Origin: Palsa-504 sp963767565
Lineage (GTDB): Bacteria; Actinomycetota; Actinomycetes; Streptosporangiales; Streptosporangiaceae
Length of the DNA stretch: 64,000 nucleotides
Assembly (NCBI GenBank): GCA_963767565.1
Contig: CAVYEG010000013.1
Span: 124,001-188,000, forward strand
Direction: 5' to 3'
The position numbers were made by a program, and so were the translations under genes. The notes under the pieces are model-generated. The model was not told the DNA's origin and made no database searches. It saw only the letters and a list, made by a program, of their open reading frames with translations. Positions 35,757 through 43,566 of this stretch are shown one piece after another (positions within the stretch are counted from its first letter, which is position 1; every line of letters begins with the position of its first letter).

Positions 35757-36596
35757 TTAGTGTGCCGCGATGGTGTCTGCGGTGCGGGTCAGCAGGCCGC
35801 AGAAGGTATGGGCGCCGTGCCGGGCCAGTTCCATCTGGTCGGTGATCTCGCCGAAGGTGGCCTCGATGCGGTTGCGCCACTGGGCGATGACTTTGAGCAG
35901 GATGGGCGGCGTGCTGGCACGCTGGGCCTTGGCGGGCGGGACCAGCACGGCGGTGCCGCGGGCGGCCAGCCCGGCGGCGAACGCCTTGCCGTTGAAGCCT
36001 TTGTCCGCCAGCAGGTCAGGCGGAGCCGGCCCGGCTTCGAGCAGGTCTACGGCGACCTCACGCTCGTTCACCGCGGCGGGCACGATGCTCCAGGCCCGCA
36101 CGATCCGGCTGCCCAGGTCGGTCTTGAGGGCCAGCCGGAAGCCGTAGAACCATTCGGCGTGCGCGGCGTCGCGGCCGAACCGGGCGGCCAGGTCGTTGCC
36201 CGGCCCGGTCCAGCCGTCCGGGCCGCGGACCCGGGAGGTGTGCTTGACCGGCAGGGCGCTGGTGCCGGTCTGCTGGCAGTCATCTTCGGGCAGCCTGGCC
36301 GCCAGCATCGCCCGCAGCTGCTCGAACGCGCCCCACAGCCAGCGGATCCGCCGGTTCGCCTCGCTTTGGTGCGGCAGCCGCGGGAACAGGTGCGCCCAGT
36401 CCCGGGCCACCTCGGCCAAGAACCCGGCCTCACTGCGCCGACCCAGCAGGTGCCGGACCAGCGCGATGGCCAGCAACTCGGCGTCGCTGCAGGCCGGCGC
36501 CGGGCCCGGCCGGGGCGCAATCGCGATGACCCGGGAGCCGATCGCGTCATCGACCAGCACGTACACGTAGACGAACAGATCCTCGGTTGGCAACAT
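35757..36596 (-). mobile_element. IS982-family transposase
   Basis: A 279-residue DDE transposase starting MLPTEDLFVYVYVLVDD at ATG 36596. Family marks: SDAELLAIALVRHLLGRRSE, EWFYGFRLALKTDLGSRIVR, LLADKGFNGKAFAAGLA (second Asp) and RNRIEATFGEITDQMELARH (Glu). It appears full length and without frameshift, so it may be active. Clear terminal inverted repeats could not be fixed: GATGTGGCC at 35739-35747 and its near match GAGGTGGCC read inward from about 36657 are candidates, giving an element of roughly 0.92 kb. It separates the reductase from the lipid operon. Confidence 0.85.
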
Positions 36597-36600
36597 GGGG

Positions 36601-36655
36601 GGTGGCCTCTGCGGACAAGGGACTTCGACACCTCTTGTCTCTCGCAGAGGCCACC
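36601..36655. repeat. Inverted repeat/hairpin at the IS982 5' end
   Basis: GGTGGCCTCTGCG (36601-36613) pairs with 36643-36655; inner ACAAG/CTTGT extends the stem. It lies five bases upstream of the transposase start and could mark the right end or damp read-through transcription. Confidence 0.7.
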
Positions 36656-36698
36656 TCACGTCAAGGCGACGCCGAGATATCAACCCACATAACGCGCC

Positions 36699-37487
36699 TT
36701 AGGGCAGGCCGGGGATCCCGCCCACGCGGGAACCGTCGGCGGCGCGGGGGCCCGGCACGTGCCGGAAGCCGAACGGCTCGGCCGGGCGGCCGGGCTGGAC
36801 GTACCAGGCCTCGCCGGTGGCGTCGCTGGCCAGGATGGCGAACAGGGCGTCGACCACCTCGTCCGGCGGCATCAGCGGGATGCCCGCGGCGTCGATCAGG
36901 TGCCGGACCGGCTCGTTGATCGCGGTGTCGGCGAAGCCCGGGCACAGCGCGTTCACGGCTACGTGCTCGGCCGCCAGCGCCGGGCCGAGCGAGCGGGCCA
37001 GGCCCACCACCGCGTGCTTGCTGGCGGCGTAGATCGGGTCTTGCGGCACGCCGGTCAGCCCGGCCAGGCTGGAGGTCAGGACCAGGGCGCCGCGGCCGCG
37101 GCCCCGCAGCGCGGGCAGGGCGGCGTTGACGCCGAAGAACACGCCGTCGACGTTGATGGCGAAGGCCCGCCGGTAGGCGGCCAGGTCCCAGCTTCCGCTG
37201 GCCAGCGTGACGCTGGTGGTGGACACGCCCGCGTTGAGGAAGGCCAGGTCCAGGCCGCCGAATTCGGCCACGGCCAGGGCGACCGCGTGGTCGTTGTCGG
37301 CCGGGTCCCTGACGTCGCAGCGGGCGAACCGGCCGCCGGTCTCGGCGGCCAGCGCGGCGCCGCGCTCGTCCACGTCGGCGATCACCACCCGGGCGCCGCG
37401 GGCGGCCAGCCGCCGGGCGGCGGCGGCCCCGATGCCGTTGGCGCCGCCGGTGATCAGCGCGACCGCGCCGTCCAGCTCGATGGCCAT
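36699..37487 (-). CDS. Short-chain dehydrogenase/reductase
   Basis: A 262-residue classical SDR. Cofactor motif TGGANGIGAAAARRLA near 14, followed by VVIADVDERG (Asp favours NAD), CDVRDPADN, FLNAGVS (NNAG-equivalent), catalytic Ser in LTSSLAGLTG and the YxxxK pair in YAASKHAVVGLA. ATG 37487 overlaps the TetR stop (TGATG). It is the last gene of the lipid operon; a role in oxidising a fatty alcohol or hydroxy-lipid fits but is inferred. The IS982 element lies just downstream. Confidence 0.9.
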   Translation of the reverse strand: MAIELDGAVALITGGANGIGAAAARRLAARGARVVIADVDERGAALAAETGGRFARCDVRDPADNDHAVALAVAEFGGLDLAFLNAGVSTTSVTLASGSWDLAAYRRAFAINVDGVFFGVNAALPALRGRGRGALVLTSSLAGLTGVPQDPIYAASKHAVVGLARSLGPALAAEHVAVNALCPGFADTAINEPVRHLIDAAGIPLMPPDEVVDALFAILASDATGEAWYVQPGRPAEPFGFRHVPGPRAADGSRVGGIPGLP

Positions 37488-38158
37488 CAGGACCGGTCCC
37501 GGATCGTGGCGCGGTTGGCCAGGTCCAGGCCGCGCAGCAGGGCGTCGATGACCGTGACGGCCCGGCCGATGTCCGGGACCCGGTCGGCGATCACGTCGGA
37601 GTACAGGAAACCCTCGCTGACCCGCAGGATCGCGTAGGCCAGCGTCCGGGTGTCCAGGCTGGCGTCGAACGAGCCGTGGGCGCGTTCCAGGTCGATGAGA
37701 CTCTCCAGCGCGGCGGCCATGCCCTTGTGCACCGTGCTGCGGGGCCCGGTCAGCAGGCGCAGCGCGGTTTCCGGGTCGGCCTCGAGGAAGACATGCAGCG
37801 GGCCGTCCGCGGCGATAGTGTGCAGTACGCCGCCGATCACGGCGCTGAGCCGGGCCGTGCCGGACAGGTCCGCGCTGGCCAGCACGTGATCGGCGAGCAG
37901 GCGGCGGGCCCGCCACCACAGCACCTGGTCAAGCAGCTGCTCCCGGTTGCCGACCCGGCGGTACAGGGTGGCCCGGGCCACGCCGATGCGGCGGGCCAGG
38001 GATCGCATGTCCAGCCGCTGCCCGGCGACGAAGGTATCCACGGCCGCGGCGAAGATCTCCGGCGGGACTAGGGCGGGAACCCGGGTGCCCGCCGGGAGGA
38101 CCATGCGGACGTCGTCGTCGCCGGTGCTGACGGCCTGCCGGGCCGAGGACATCGTCAT
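37487..38158 (-). CDS. TetR/AcrR-family regulator (QsdR-like C-terminus)
   Basis: A 223-residue TetR regulator. HTH at about 32-75: IFAAAVDTFVAGQRLDMRSL, ARRIGVARATLYRRVGNREQ, LLDQVLWW. The C-terminal ligand domain (VIGGVLHTIAADGPLHVFLE, ILRVSEGFLYSDVIADRVPD) fits the QsdR group, some of which respond to acyl-homoserine lactone or fatty-acid-like molecules. ATG 38158 overlaps the WS/DGAT stop by four bases, and its own stop overlaps the SDR start. It most likely represses this operon and perhaps the divergent acyl-CoA synthetase. Confidence 0.88.
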   Translation of the reverse strand: MTMSSARQAVSTGDDDVRMVLPAGTRVPALVPPEIFAAAVDTFVAGQRLDMRSLARRIGVARATLYRRVGNREQLLDQVLWWRARRLLADHVLASADLSGTARLSAVIGGVLHTIAADGPLHVFLEADPETALRLLTGPRSTVHKGMAAALESLIDLERAHGSFDASLDTRTLAYAILRVSEGFLYSDVIADRVPDIGRAVTVIDALLRGLDLANRATIRDRS

Positions 38159-39621
38159 TCCGCCGGGCGCTCGCCGGCGGCGCCCTCGCCGGCGAGCTGG
38201 TCGGCCGCCTCGAGCAGCAGGGCCAGCTCATCGACCAGGTAGCGGGCCAGGGCGTCGAGGTCTGGGACCAGCTCGCGGCAGGACACCAGGCCGAAGTGCA
38301 GCTGGCCGAGGTAGCCGACCAGGGTGATGTTCAGGCCCTGGCCGTCGGCGACCACCGACACCGGGTAGTGGGCCAGCAGCCGGGCCCCGCACAGGTAGAC
38401 CGGGACGTTCGGGCCCGGCACGTTGGAGATCGTAACGTTGAACGGCGGCAGCCGGTGCAGCAGGCCGGTGGCGAACACCACCCGGGCGGCCCGGGCGGTC
38501 AGCGCCGGCGGGGAGAAGTCGCTGATCTGGTCGACCAGGCCCTGCGGGATCGCGGCCTGCTGGGCCTTGGCGATGCGGGTGGCCTGATGCACGATCTCCA
38601 GCCGGCGCCCCGGCTCGATGACGTTTGTGGGCAGCATGGCCAGCATGGCCGACACCCTGTTGCCCATGGCCCCCTTGCTGGCCGGGTCGCGGACCGACAC
38701 CGGGATCATGGCGATGAGCGGCTGGGCGGGCAGCGCATCGTGACCGGCCAGCCAGCGCCGCAGGGCACCGGCGCACATGGCCATCACCACGTCGTTGACC
38801 GAGACCCCGAAGACGTTCTTGATCTTCTTGACGGTGTCCAGGTCCACGCTGCGGAACGCGAACCTGCGGTGCGGCGTGATGGGCTTGTTGAACGGCGTCG
38901 CGGGCGCCCGGCCCAGCGTGGTCGGGATGACCGCGCCGTCACCGCGGTTCAGCCCGAGCATGCCGCCGACCAGCGTGTTCACGGCCGGGGCCAGGGTCGG
39001 CAGGACCTTGACCATCTCGTTGGTCAGGCGCACGGTCTGCACCGGACGCCAGGCCAGCCGGGCCACCGCCTTGGCCGTCAGCTCGGGCCAGCCCGGCGGC
39101 AGGCCGGGCTGGAACGGCCGGGCCGGCGGCACCTCGCGGCCGGCCGGGGCGAGGTCGAGCAGCACGGTGAGCAGCTCGGCGCCGGATGCGCCGTCGATCG
39201 CAGCGTGGTGGATCTTGGTGTACACGGCGGCGCGCTTGCCGGCCAGCCCGGTGATCAGGTAGATCTCCCACAGCGGGCGGCTGCGGTCAAGCGGCCGGGC
39301 GTGCAGCCTGCTGACCTGCTCGTTCAGCTGGGCGTCCGTCCCGGGGCGGGGCAGCGCCAGCTCGCGGACGTGGTACTCGATGTCGAAGTCGGGGTCGTCG
39401 ATCCAGTAGGGCTGGTCCAGCCCGAGCGGCACGTTGAGCAGTTTCTGCCGCAGCACGGGCACCAGCGGCAGCCGCTCGGCCATCACCTCGGTGAGCCGGG
39501 CCAGGGTCAGCGGCTTGGGCGCGCCGGCCGGATCCAGGATGCTCAGGCCGCCGACGTGGCCAGTGGTGTTGGCCGTCTCCAGGGCGAGGAACGAGGCGTC
39601 GAGCCCGGTCAGTTGCTGCAT
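38155..39621 (-). CDS. Wax ester synthase/diacylglycerol acyltransferase
   Basis: A 488-residue WS/DGAT that joins acyl-CoA to alcohols or diacylglycerol to make storage wax ester or triacylglycerol. N-terminus LTGLDASFLALETANTTGHV, active-site HHAAIDG at 138-144 in KIHHAAIDGASGAELLTVLL, then FRSVDLDTVKKIKNVFGVSV, NDVVMAMCAGALRRWL, and the C-terminal NVTISNVPGPNVPVYLCGAR. Length is normal. Start ATG 39621; upstream open frame is antisense noise. Third gene of the overlapping operon, six bases after the alpha/beta hydrolase stop. Confidence 0.95.
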   Translation of the reverse strand: MQQLTGLDASFLALETANTTGHVGGLSILDPAGAPKPLTLARLTEVMAERLPLVPVLRQKLLNVPLGLDQPYWIDDPDFDIEYHVRELALPRPGTDAQLNEQVSRLHARPLDRSRPLWEIYLITGLAGKRAAVYTKIHHAAIDGASGAELLTVLLDLAPAGREVPPARPFQPGLPPGWPELTAKAVARLAWRPVQTVRLTNEMVKVLPTLAPAVNTLVGGMLGLNRGDGAVIPTTLGRAPATPFNKPITPHRRFAFRSVDLDTVKKIKNVFGVSVNDVVMAMCAGALRRWLAGHDALPAQPLIAMIPVSVRDPASKGAMGNRVSAMLAMLPTNVIEPGRRLEIVHQATRIAKAQQAAIPQGLVDQISDFSPPALTARAARVVFATGLLHRLPPFNVTISNVPGPNVPVYLCGARLLAHYPVSVVADGQGLNITLVGYLGQLHFGLVSCRELVPDLDALARYLVDELALLLEAADQLAGEGAAGERPAE

Positions 39622-39626
39622 CTGGG

Positions 39627-40643
39627 TTACTCTCCTGCGGAGAAGTGCCGGTTCAGCCAGTCGCGGATCGTGGCGGCGGCAACGTCGGGGACCTCGAGCT
39701 GCGGGACATGCCCGACACCGGCGAGGATAACGGACTCCCAGTGCGGGTTCCGCTCGGCCGCCTGGCGGATGGCCGCCACCGCCACCAGCCGGTCCGCCTC
39801 CCCGCCGATGAGCAGGACCGGCACGTCGATGCCGGCCATCTTCGCGTAGAAGGAGCCCCGGCGGGCGAGGACGCGCAGCAGCGAGCGGGCCGCCGCCAGG
39901 AAGATCCGGGCGCGGGCTGAGGCCTGGGGGGCGCTGGCCGGGTGGCGCCGGACAGCCAGCGCGACTTCGGCTTTGGTCATCTCCGGATCGGCCCGGGACG
40001 GGTCGGCGAAGCAGAGCTTGATGAGCTGCCGGACGGCTTCCTCTGGTGAGACGCTCGACAGCAGCCTGGCCACGACCAGCGGGGCCAGACCGGGCACGGT
40101 GTAGAGCAGGAACTGGCCGGACACCTGCCAGTCGGGCTTCTGCACCGGCAGCGGGAAGGCGGGGTCGATCAGGACCACGCCCTTGACCGCACCGGGGTTG
40201 GCGGCCGTTTCGAGAATGGAGATCAGGCCACCCATGGAGTTGCCGACCAGGATCACCGGCGTGCCGATGACCTCGGTTATGAACCGGTCCACGAGACGGG
40301 CGTTGGCCTGCACGGTGGAGTTGGCCCGCAGGCCCGGCGTGAGGCCGAACCCGTGCAGGTCCAGCGCGACGACCCGGCGGCCGACGGCCAGCGCCGGGCC
40401 GATCAGGCACCAGTTCAGGTGCGAGCCGCCCAGCCCGTGCACGAACACGATCGGGGTGCCCTGGGCCTGGCCGGGATCCCGGTCCTGGTCCTGTCCCTGG
40501 TCCTCGGCAGGCGAGAACTCGATCCAGTGCGCGGGACCATCAAGGTCGGTGACGAAGCTGGTGGCGCCCCAGGGCGCGGCGAAGTCATACGGCGCCAAGC
40601 GGGTGACGGCCGGGCCGGTGCTGGCGGGGCCGGAGCGGGTCAT
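39627..40643 (-). CDS. Alpha/beta hydrolase
   Basis: A 338-residue alpha/beta hydrolase. Oxyanion region FVHGLGGSHLNWCLIGPAL near 67-85, nucleophile elbow GNSMGG with S136, acid region LIGGEADRLVAV, and catalytic His in GVGHVPQLEVP. An acidic QDQDRDPGQAQ insert sits near 50-60. ATG 40643 overlaps the stop of the upstream lipase-like gene by four bases. No signal peptide. Probably a lipid esterase/lipase serving the WS/DGAT pathway. Confidence 0.88.
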   Translation of the reverse strand: MTRSGPASTGPAVTRLAPYDFAAPWGATSFVTDLDGPAHWIEFSPAEDQGQDQDRDPGQAQGTPIVFVHGLGGSHLNWCLIGPALAVGRRVVALDLHGFGLTPGLRANSTVQANARLVDRFITEVIGTPVILVGNSMGGLISILETAANPGAVKGVVLIDPAFPLPVQKPDWQVSGQFLLYTVPGLAPLVVARLLSSVSPEEAVRQLIKLCFADPSRADPEMTKAEVALAVRRHPASAPQASARARIFLAAARSLLRVLARRGSFYAKMAGIDVPVLLIGGEADRLVAVAAIRQAAERNPHWESVILAGVGHVPQLEVPDVAAATIRDWLNRHFSAGE

Positions 40644-41464
40644 CGGCGCTCCGGGTAGAGCGGCAGCAGGGGCAGCGGCGGGCGGAACGGCTGGTGCTGC
40701 CCGGCCGGGACGGCCAGCCGGTCGGCGATCAGCCACAGCGTGGCCAGGTCGACGCCGAAGCCGAGGTGACTGCAGCGGACTTCGACGTTCTGGTGCCGCT
40801 CGGTTTCCGGCTCGATGCAGGCCTGCCAGGCCACCACGCCGTCAAAGCGGGAGTACACCGAGGTGGACGGGACGCTGATGGGCCGGGCCCGCTGATCGCT
40901 GCCCGGCACCCGGGTTCCGTCCGCGTGCAGGTGGCGGTAGCGCTGGTAGGCGCCGTGGACGTTGCTCTGCCGCGGGTCGTGCAGGGCGAAGGGGCTGCCC
41001 AGGGTGATGACCTGCCTGACCTGCCGGGGATGGCGGCGCGCCATTTCCCTGGCGTAGACGCCGCCCAGGCTCCAGCCGATCAGCGACGCCGGGCCGCCGG
41101 TCCTCTCCGCATGGTCGAGCAGCGCCCGCGGCAGCCCGGCCAGCACCGCCTCGGACGGCCCGCGGTTGCGGCCGAGGTCCCAGCCGCGCACCTGGTAGCC
41201 CAGGTAGCTCAGGAACCGCCGCAGCACGACCGTGCTCGTATCGGAGGCCAGCAGGCCGGGCAGGACCAGCACCCCGTGGCCGTCGCCGCGGGGCGCGGCG
41301 GCCAGCCAGGGCGCGGCCAGCGGCAGCGCGGCCAGGTCGGCGAGCCCGCGCAGCGGCTCGGTCGCGAACAGCGCGGCCGACGGCCCCTGGGTTTCCGGAC
41401 CGCTGCGGCCCGGCCCGTTCGGATCCCGCTCGGTCTTTCCCGGCCCCCTGATGAGGTAGATCAC
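40640..41464 (-). CDS. PGAP1/lipase-like alpha/beta hydrolase
   Basis: A 274-residue hydrolase of the lipase/PGAP1-like kind. It has VLVLPGLLASDTSTVVLRRF, the nucleophile elbow GWSLGG (S132 by the start used here) in LIGWSLGGVYAREMARRHP, VITLGSPFAL and a late SHLGFGVDLATLWLIADRL with the probable catalytic His. Start GTG 41464 is four-base overlapped by the TGA of a 10-codon upstream ORF (41493 to 41461), so translation probably depends on that ORF. First protein of the five-gene lipid operon, divergent from an acyl-CoA synthetase. Confidence 0.8.
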   Translation of the reverse strand: MIYLIRGPGKTERDPNGPGRSGPETQGPSAALFATEPLRGLADLAALPLAAPWLAAAPRGDGHGVLVLPGLLASDTSTVVLRRFLSYLGYQVRGWDLGRNRGPSEAVLAGLPRALLDHAERTGGPASLIGWSLGGVYAREMARRHPRQVRQVITLGSPFALHDPRQSNVHGAYQRYRHLHADGTRVPGSDQRARPISVPSTSVYSRFDGVVAWQACIEPETERHQNVEVRCSHLGFGVDLATLWLIADRLAVPAGQHQPFRPPLPLLPLYPERR

Positions 41465-41493
41465 GGCCCGCTCCGCTCGCTCGTCACCACCAC
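41461..41493 (-). CDS. Ten-codon leaderless upstream ORF of the lipid operon
   Basis: GTG GTG GTG ACG ... CCG TGA encodes VVVTSERSGP. TACCTT (41500-41505, minus strand) lies six bases upstream of the first GTG, and the TGA shares three bases with the GTG of the lipase gene (GTGA). Not conserved-family evidence; inferred from layout. Confidence 0.45.
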   Translation of the reverse strand: MVVTSERSGP

Positions 41494-41499
41494 CTAGGC

Positions 41500-41535
41500 A
41501 AGGTAGTGATACACCTTTAATATATGTCTCACCGA
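41500..41535. promoter_or_regulatory. Divergent promoter region of lipid operon and acyl-CoA synthetase
   Basis: The 84-base gap is the AT-richest spot nearby: TTTAATATAT (41515-41524) supplies a -10 for the rightward acyl-CoA synthetase, and TACCTT on the minus strand for the operon. GTGATACAC and GTCTCAC flank the AT core as an imperfect dyad, a candidate TetR site. Confidence 0.45.
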
Positions 41536-41548
41536 CAAAGGGGTGGGC

Positions 41549-43057
41549 ATGAGTTTCAACCTGGCGGCCATCTTGACCGAGACAGCCCTGGCCGCGCCCG
41601 GGGCTCCGGTCCACCGTTTCATGGGGAACGCCACGACCTACGGCGAGCTCGACGGCCAGTCGGGCCGGTTCGCAGCGGGCCTGCGCGAGACCGGCCTGGA
41701 GCCCGGCGAGGTGGTCGCGCTGCAGCTACCGAACGTGCCGCAGTTCCTGACCGCCTACTTCGGCGCGCTCAAGGCCGGCCTGGTGGTGCTGCCGCTCAAC
41801 CCGCTGCTGATGGCGCCCGAGCTCGAATACCACCTGGGCGACTCGTCGGCCAGGCTGCTGATCGGTTTCGAGGGCATGCACGCCGAGGCCAGCAAGGCCT
41901 GCGAGCGGCTCGGCATCCCGCTGTACCTGGTCAGCTTCGGCGCCGCCCCGCTGCCCGATGACGCCCGGCCCATCAGCGCGCTGATGGGCGCGGCGGACGG
42001 GGAAGTCGTGCCGCGCAGCCCGGATGACACGGCAGTGCTCATCTACACCAGCGGCACCACGGGCAAGCCGAAGGGCGCGGAGCTCACCCACTTCCAGATG
42101 TACATGAACTGCACCATTGCCGGCCAGCTGTTCGGTGCCCGCAACGATGACGTCACGCTGGCCGTGCTGCCGTTCTTCCACGTGTTCGGGCTGTCGTCGG
42201 TGATCAACGTGGCGGTGCGGTACGGCGGCTGCCTGTCGGTCGTGCCGCGGTTCCAGCCCGGAGACGTGCTGGACATCATCGAACGCGACCGGTGCACGGT
42301 GATCGGCGGCGTACCGACCATGCTGCACGCCCTGGCCCAGCTGGACATCACGGGCCGGGAGCTGTCCGCGCTCCGGGTCGCGGTGTCCGGCGGCGCGTCG
42401 CTGCCGGAAGACATCATGCGCACCTTCGAGAGCAAGTACGGCATCGAGGTGCTCGAGGGTTACGGCATGTCCGAGACCGCCAGCTCGTGCACCTTCAACC
42501 GGCCCGGCGACCGGCGGGTGCTTTCCATCGGCAAGCCGATGTGGGGCGTCACCGTGCGGGTGAGCGATGCCCAGGACCGGCCGCTGCCGCCCGGCCGCGA
42601 GCACGTGGGCGAGATCCTGATCCGCGGGCACAACGTGATGAAGGGCTACCTCGGGCGGCCCGAGGCCACCGCCGAGACCCTGCGCGGCGGCTGGCTGCAC
42701 TCCGGCGACCTCGGCTACATGGACGACGACGGCTTCTACTTCATCGTCGACCGGGCCAAGGACCTGGTGATCCGCGGCGGCTACAACGTGTACCCGCGCG
42801 AGATCGAGGAGGTCCTGTACGCCCATCCCGGCATCCTCGAGGCGGCCGTGATCGGCAAGCCGGACGAGCGGCTCGGCGAGGAGGTCGTCGCCGTGGTGGC
42901 CTGCCGCGAGGGGTCCGAGCTGACCGCGGAGGAGGTCATCGCCTACTGCCGGGAGCGGCTGGCCGCCTACAAGTACCCGCGCGAGGTCAGGTTCGTGGCC
43001 GAGCTGCCCAAGGGCCCGTCGGGCAAGATCCTGAAGGCGGCCCTGCGGGAAGGCTGA
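41549..43057 (+). CDS. fadD: Long-chain fatty acyl-CoA synthetase
   Basis: A 502-residue ANL ligase. P-loop LIYTSGTTGKPKGAELTHFQ near 164-183, VLPFFHVFGLSSVINVAVRY, EGYGMSETASSCTFN, GWLHSGDLGYMDDDGFYFIV, DLVIRGGYNVYPREIEEVLY and terminal LPKGPSGKILKAALR with the catalytic Lys. I use ATG 41549 five bases after AAAGGGG rather than GTG 41543. Divergent from the WS/DGAT operon, for which it could supply acyl-CoA. Confidence 0.93.
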   Translation: MSFNLAAILTETALAAPGAPVHRFMGNATTYGELDGQSGRFAAGLRETGLEPGEVVALQLPNVPQFLTAYFGALKAGLVVLPLNPLLMAPELEYHLGDSSARLLIGFEGMHAEASKACERLGIPLYLVSFGAAPLPDDARPISALMGAADGEVVPRSPDDTAVLIYTSGTTGKPKGAELTHFQMYMNCTIAGQLFGARNDDVTLAVLPFFHVFGLSSVINVAVRYGGCLSVVPRFQPGDVLDIIERDRCTVIGGVPTMLHALAQLDITGRELSALRVAVSGGASLPEDIMRTFESKYGIEVLEGYGMSETASSCTFNRPGDRRVLSIGKPMWGVTVRVSDAQDRPLPPGREHVGEILIRGHNVMKGYLGRPEATAETLRGGWLHSGDLGYMDDDGFYFIVDRAKDLVIRGGYNVYPREIEEVLYAHPGILEAAVIGKPDERLGEEVVAVVACREGSELTAEEVIAYCRERLAAYKYPREVRFVAELPKGPSGKILKAALREG

Positions 43058-43112
43058 AGCCCGCCCATTTTACTCCCATCCCTCCCTCGTGCCCCGCAGG
43101 TCACATCGTTAC

Positions 43113-43184
43113 GGAGGATTTTTCTTTCACGGAGTATTTGGGCAGTCATCGTTGCCCAAATCCTCCATGAAACCCGGATCCTCC
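43113..43184. terminator. Compound inverted repeat after the acyl-CoA synthetase
   Basis: Perfect core ATTTGGGCA (43136-43144)/TGCCCAAAT (43153-43161); outer pairs GGAG/CTCC, TCA/TGA and GGAGGAT (43113)/ATCCTCC (43178) continue it with interruptions. It may terminate transcription from the left or be a small mobile-element relic. Confidence 0.6.
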
Positions 43185-43245
43185 ACGAAAACGGGACGGG
43201 AGGGGTGCGTGGGGTTGAGGGGGCAGTGGTTAACGGGGGCTTGAC

Positions 43246-43344
43246 GAAGAACTCGCGGGTGTCGGCGGCTAGCAGGGCGGGAGCCTCGAGGGCCGGGAAG
43301 TGGCCGGCCGCGTCGAACTGCGGCCAGTGCCCGATGGCGTAAGC
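43246..43344 (-). pseudogene. Epoxide-hydrolase C-terminal remnant
   Basis: About 33 codons read AYAIGHWPQFDAAGHFPALE then APALLAADTREFF, the last strand and helix of epoxide hydrolases, including the catalytic His in GHFPALE. The rest of the gene is missing. Immediately upstream on the same strand, in another frame, a 49-codon piece from ATG 43487 (MRNRAVSWSLAGLTTLRVAT) looks like the start of a membrane protein. Both are debris in the 508-base gap 43058-43565, which otherwise has only the compound inverted repeat. Confidence 0.65.
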
Positions 43345-43555
43345 ACGATGGCTACGGCCAGCACGGCCTCGAAGCCGATCTTGCCCGCGTCGATCTGCCG
43401 GGCGTCCAGGCCCAACAGCGTCAGCGCCGTCGCGACCCTAAGCGTGGTCAGCCCGGCCAGCGACCAGGAAACGGCGCGGTTCCTCATGGCGCCACCCTAC
43501 GGGGAGCGTTCCGCCAGCGTTACGGCGCGGTTCCCTTTTACATAAGGATATGATA

Positions 43556-43566
43556 TAAGTTACTTA
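43556..43566. promoter_or_regulatory. Putative MarR operator over the start codon
   Basis: TAAGT-T-ACTTA is a perfect 11-base dyad ending at the A of ATG 43566. An outer CATAAG/CTTATG pair (43541-43546 and 43563-43568) encloses it. Region is very AT-rich and has no ribosome site. Confidence 0.55.

Noticed and set aside
42043..43170. Alternative frames within the acyl-CoA synthetase (for example 42292-43170 plus).
   Set aside because: Arg/Gly-rich shadow frames; the ANL ligase in the main frame is complete.
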